A DNA stretch of 16,579 nucleotides, taken from DATBGO01 sp036558005 (GTDB lineage: Bacteria; Actinomycetota; Actinomycetes; Streptosporangiales; Streptosporangiaceae). Numbering within the stretch: position 1 is the stretch's first letter; the number at the start of each line of letters is the position of its first letter. This document shows positions 14,543-16,579 of the stretch, piece by piece. The notes under the pieces were generated by a model. That model saw only the letters and a list, made by a program, of their open reading frames with translations. It ran no database searches and had not been told where the DNA came from. The translations under genes and the position numbers were made by a program. The stretch is taken from NCBI GenBank assembly GCA_036558005.1, contig DATBGO010000259.1:1-16579 (forward strand). Direction: 5' to 3'.

Positions 14543-15973
14543 ATGGCCGACGATCTGCGTAACTTCATCGGCGGGCAATGGACGGACATCTCCTATGACC
14601 GCCGGTCCGACCTGATCAACCCGGCCACCGGCGAGGTCTTCGCCACCGCGCCGATCTCCGGCGGCAACGAGATCGACGCCGCGTTCTCGGCGGCCAGTGA
14701 CGCGTTCGAGGGCTGGCGCGACGCCACCCCGGCCGAGCGCAGCCTGGCCCTGCTGCGGATCGCCGACGAGATCGAGGCGAATGCCCAGCAGCTGGTCAAC
14801 ACCGAGGCGCAGAACACCGGCAAGCCGATCGCGCTGACATTGTCCGAAGAGATCCCGCCGATGGTGGACCAGATCAGGTTCTTCGCCGGGGCGGCGCGGA
14901 TGCTGGAGGGCCGGTCGGCCGGGGAGTACATGTCCGGCTTCACCTCGTTCATCCGGCGCGAGCCGATCGGCGTGTGCGCCGCGGTGACGCCGTGGAACTA
15001 CCCGATGATGATGGCGGTCTGGAAGTGGGCCCCGGCCCTGGCAGCGGGCAACACGATGGTGCTCAAGCCGTCGGACACCACCCCGGCCTCCACCCTGCTG
15101 ATGGCCGAGCTGATGAGCCGCCACCTTCCGGCCGGGGTGTTCAACGTGGTGTGCGGCGACCGGGACACCGGCCGCGAGCTGGTCGCCCACCCGGTGCCGC
15201 AGATGGTCTCGATCACCGGGAGCATCCGGGCGGGCAAGGAGGTCGCCGCGGCGGCCGCGGGCGACCTCAAGCGGGTGCACCTGGAACTGGGCGGGAAGGC
15301 GCCGGTGGTCGTGTTCGACGACGCCGACCCGGCCAAGGCCGCCGAGGCGATCGCGATCGCCGGGTACTTCAACGCCGGCCAGGACTGCACCGCGGCGACC
15401 AGGGTGATGACCTCACCGGGGGTGCACAAGGACTTCGTCGACGCGCTGGTCGAGCAGGCCAGGGGCCAGACGGTGGCCGGCCCGGACGTGCCGGACGCGG
15501 ACTTCGGCCCGCTCAACAACGCCAGCCAGCTGGACCGGGTGTCCGGCTTCATCCAGCGGCTGCCCGATCATGCCCGGCTGCTGACCGGCGGCGGGCGGAC
15601 CGGCGACCGCGGCTACTTCTTCGAGGCCAGCGTGGTGGACGGGCTGCTCCAGGACGACGAGATCATCCAGGGCGAGGTGTTCGGCCCGGTGATCACCGTG
15701 CAGCAGTTCAGCGACGAGGACGAGGCGGTGCGCTGGGCCAACGGCACCGAATACGGCCTCGCCTCCTCGGTCTGGACCTCCGACCACGGCCGGGCGATGC
15801 GGATGGCCAGGCGGCTGGACTTCGGCTGCGTCTGGATCAACACCCACATCCCGCTGGTGGCCGAGATGCCGCACGGCGGCTTCAAGCACTCCGGCTACGG
15901 CAAGGACCTGTCGGCGTACGGGCTCGAGGACTACACGCGCATCAAGCACGTGATGAGCGCGATCGGGGAGTGA
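14543..15973 (+). CDS. Aldehyde dehydrogenase, gamma-aminobutyraldehyde dehydrogenase type
   Basis: The 476-aa product is an NAD(P)-dependent aldehyde dehydrogenase. Key residues are visible: N152 in VTPWNYP, K175 in VLKPSD, the dinucleotide loop ITGSIRAG (224-231), the general base E248 in LELGGKAP and the catalytic C282 in NAGQDCTAATR. EVFGPVI and the end PHGGFKHSGYGKDLSAYGLEDYTRIKH complete the fold. NAGQDCTAATR and the C-terminal segment are typical of 4-aminobutyraldehyde dehydrogenases (PatD/Prr type) that oxidise the putrescine-derived aldehyde to GABA; related betaine-aldehyde or 3-aminopropanal activity is possible. GGGAGG (14533-14538) lies four nt before the ATG. It is probably cotranscribed with the preceding oxidoreductase, and its last 32 nt overlap the 3' end of the convergent gene. 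Confidence 0.93.
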   Translation: MADDLRNFIGGQWTDISYDRRSDLINPATGEVFATAPISGGNEIDAAFSAASDAFEGWRDATPAERSLALLRIADEIEANAQQLVNTEAQNTGKPIALTLSEEIPPMVDQIRFFAGAARMLEGRSAGEYMSGFTSFIRREPIGVCAAVTPWNYPMMMAVWKWAPALAAGNTMVLKPSDTTPASTLLMAELMSRHLPAGVFNVVCGDRDTGRELVAHPVPQMVSITGSIRAGKEVAAAAAGDLKRVHLELGGKAPVVVFDDADPAKAAEAIAIAGYFNAGQDCTAATRVMTSPGVHKDFVDALVEQARGQTVAGPDVPDADFGPLNNASQLDRVSGFIQRLPDHARLLTGGGRTGDRGYFFEASVVDGLLQDDEIIQGEVFGPVITVQQFSDEDEAVRWANGTEYGLASSVWTSDHGRAMRMARRLDFGCVWINTHIPLVAEMPHGGFKHSGYGKDLSAYGLEDYTRIKHVMSAIGE

Positions 15974-16579
15974 GCGAGACCTCCCGGGTCCCGTCCTCGA
16001 ACGCGTCGAACGACTGACGCCAGCCGGCGTCCGGCCAGCGGAACTCCACCGCGCCGGACGCCGGCCGGTAGACCGCGGTGTAGAGCGTGCCGAAGCCGTC
16101 GGCGTAGTCGGTGCTGTGCAGCGGCGGCTCGAGGAACGCCGCGACGAAGTCCGCTTCCGGGGTGCCGGTTTCCAGCAGCTCGAGCATGCACTGCTCGCGC
16201 TCCTCGGAACGGACCGCCTCGGCGTGCTCGGGCCACTCGACCGTGTGCTGGTGGTTGGTCGCCACCAGCGCCTCGCCGATCCACAGCGGGCGGTCGGGCG
16301 CGACGTGCGCGGTGACGGCGTGGCCGTCGCGGTCGACGATCGTGAGGTTGTAGGACGCCTGCACGGGCAGCCGGGCGAGCACGGCGACGGCATGCTCGGT
16401 CGTCGCGCACAGCTCGAGCAGGTAGCGCACGATCAGCGGCATCGCGAAGCCGGGCGCAGTCACGCGCCGGCCGCCGAAGGCGAGCGACATGCTCAGGCCC
16501 GCGTCGTTGATCCCGTCGAGCAGGCCCCACAGGCAGTCGCTCATCCCCATCACCGGCCGGCCGGTCAGCTCGGTGCGAG
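15942..16579 (-). CDS. C45-family (acyl-CoA:6-APA acyltransferase-like) Ntn hydrolase, partial
   Basis: The gene runs off the window edge: the frame is open to 16577, reading RTELTGRPVMGMSDCLWGLL at the start, and an internal GTG at 16553 is not a likely true start. About 212 residues of the C-terminal part are visible. LLDGINDAGLSMSLAFGGR, VQASYNLTIVDRDGHAVTAH, VATNHQHTVEW and a final FRWPDAGWRQSFDAFEDG match the C45 peptidase/penicillin N-acyltransferase-like family, self-processing amidohydrolases. The nucleophilic Cys of the mature enzyme would lie upstream, outside the window, so activity cannot be judged. The stop at 15942 lies inside the end of the aldehyde dehydrogenase gene, giving a 32-nt convergent overlap. 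The substrate is unknown; an amide or N-acyl amine would fit the neighbours. Confidence 0.85.
   Translation of the reverse strand, partial: RTELTGRPVMGMSDCLWGLLDGINDAGLSMSLAFGGRRVTAPGFAMPLIVRYLLELCATTEHAVAVLARLPVQASYNLTIVDRDGHAVTAHVAPDRPLWIGEALVATNHQHTVEWPEHAEAVRSEEREQCMLELLETGTPEADFVAAFLEPPLHSTDYADGFGTLYTAVYRPASGAVEFRWPDAGWRQSFDAFEDGTREVSLTPRSRSSRA

Noticed and set aside
15413..16393. A 326-codon minus-strand open frame across the aldehyde dehydrogenase end and the C45-like gene
   Set aside because: It is in a different frame from the C45-like homology and is mostly antisense to the aldehyde dehydrogenase.
1..16579. Mobile element, prophage, defence or biosynthetic gene cluster
   Set aside because: No transposase, integrase, phage, nuclease or synthase genes, no target-site duplications and no tRNA were recognised. 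The gene order of the core matches the conserved actinobacterial chromosome.

Overview
The window comes from a very GC-rich chromosome and reads as an actinomycete (high-GC Gram-positive). The core gene order, pcrA/uvrD1 - sucC - sucD - perM-like (DUF6350) - purN - purH all on the minus strand, is a known actinobacterial block. From memory, Mycobacterium tuberculosis has the same order at Rv0949-Rv0957 and Streptomyces coelicolor near SCO4797-SCO4814. Within this block most of the window is ordinary housekeeping sequence. The accessory material lies at the two ends and in the gaps.

Layout. 1-307 has no credible gene. It holds two copies of a 52-bp hairpin-forming repeat and three ACATATG-type motifs. 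308-655 is a decayed SRPBCC/AHSA1-type gene, lacking its 5' part and carrying one frameshift. 674-1063 is a small VOC (glyoxalase-fold) gene with a strong ribosome binding site. It converges on the purN-purH pair (3330-1085, minus; purine biosynthesis), whose stop and start codons overlap by 4 nt. 3605-4756 (plus) is a membrane protein with a long repetitive Pro/Gly-rich N-terminus and no standard start codon for that part. 4857-6254 (minus) is the polytopic PerM-like protein. A 17-bp tandem repeat array separates it from sucD. sucC-sucD (8513-6428, minus; TCA cycle) are 1 nt apart. 8739-9176 (minus) is a free-standing cobalamin-binding mutase subunit of the IcmB type. 9233-11476 (minus) is the PcrA/UvrD DNA helicase.

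The right end looks like a catabolic gene group. An APC-superfamily amino-acid/amine permease (11513-13075, minus) is divergent from a two-gene plus-strand unit: a saccharopine-dehydrogenase-fold oxidoreductase whose C-terminal half resembles carboxy(nor)spermidine dehydrogenases (13302-14513), and a gamma-aminobutyraldehyde-type dehydrogenase (14543-15973). A C45/penicillin-acyltransferase-like Ntn hydrolase (15942 to beyond the window end, minus) converges on the latter, with their 3' ends overlapping by 32 nt. Together they suggest uptake and oxidation of a polyamine or omega-amino compound. That is an inference from family and neighbourhood; no substrate can be read from the sequence.

I found no rRNA, tRNA, CRISPR array, insertion sequence, phage gene or toxin/defence system, and no convincing wholly new system. 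The items most worth checking are the saccharopine-dehydrogenase-like/aldehyde dehydrogenase pair, the missing start codon and tandem pentapeptides of the 3605-4756 gene, the 17-bp array after sucD, the G-quadruplex-type hexanucleotide run inside purH, and the hairpin repeats at the left edge.
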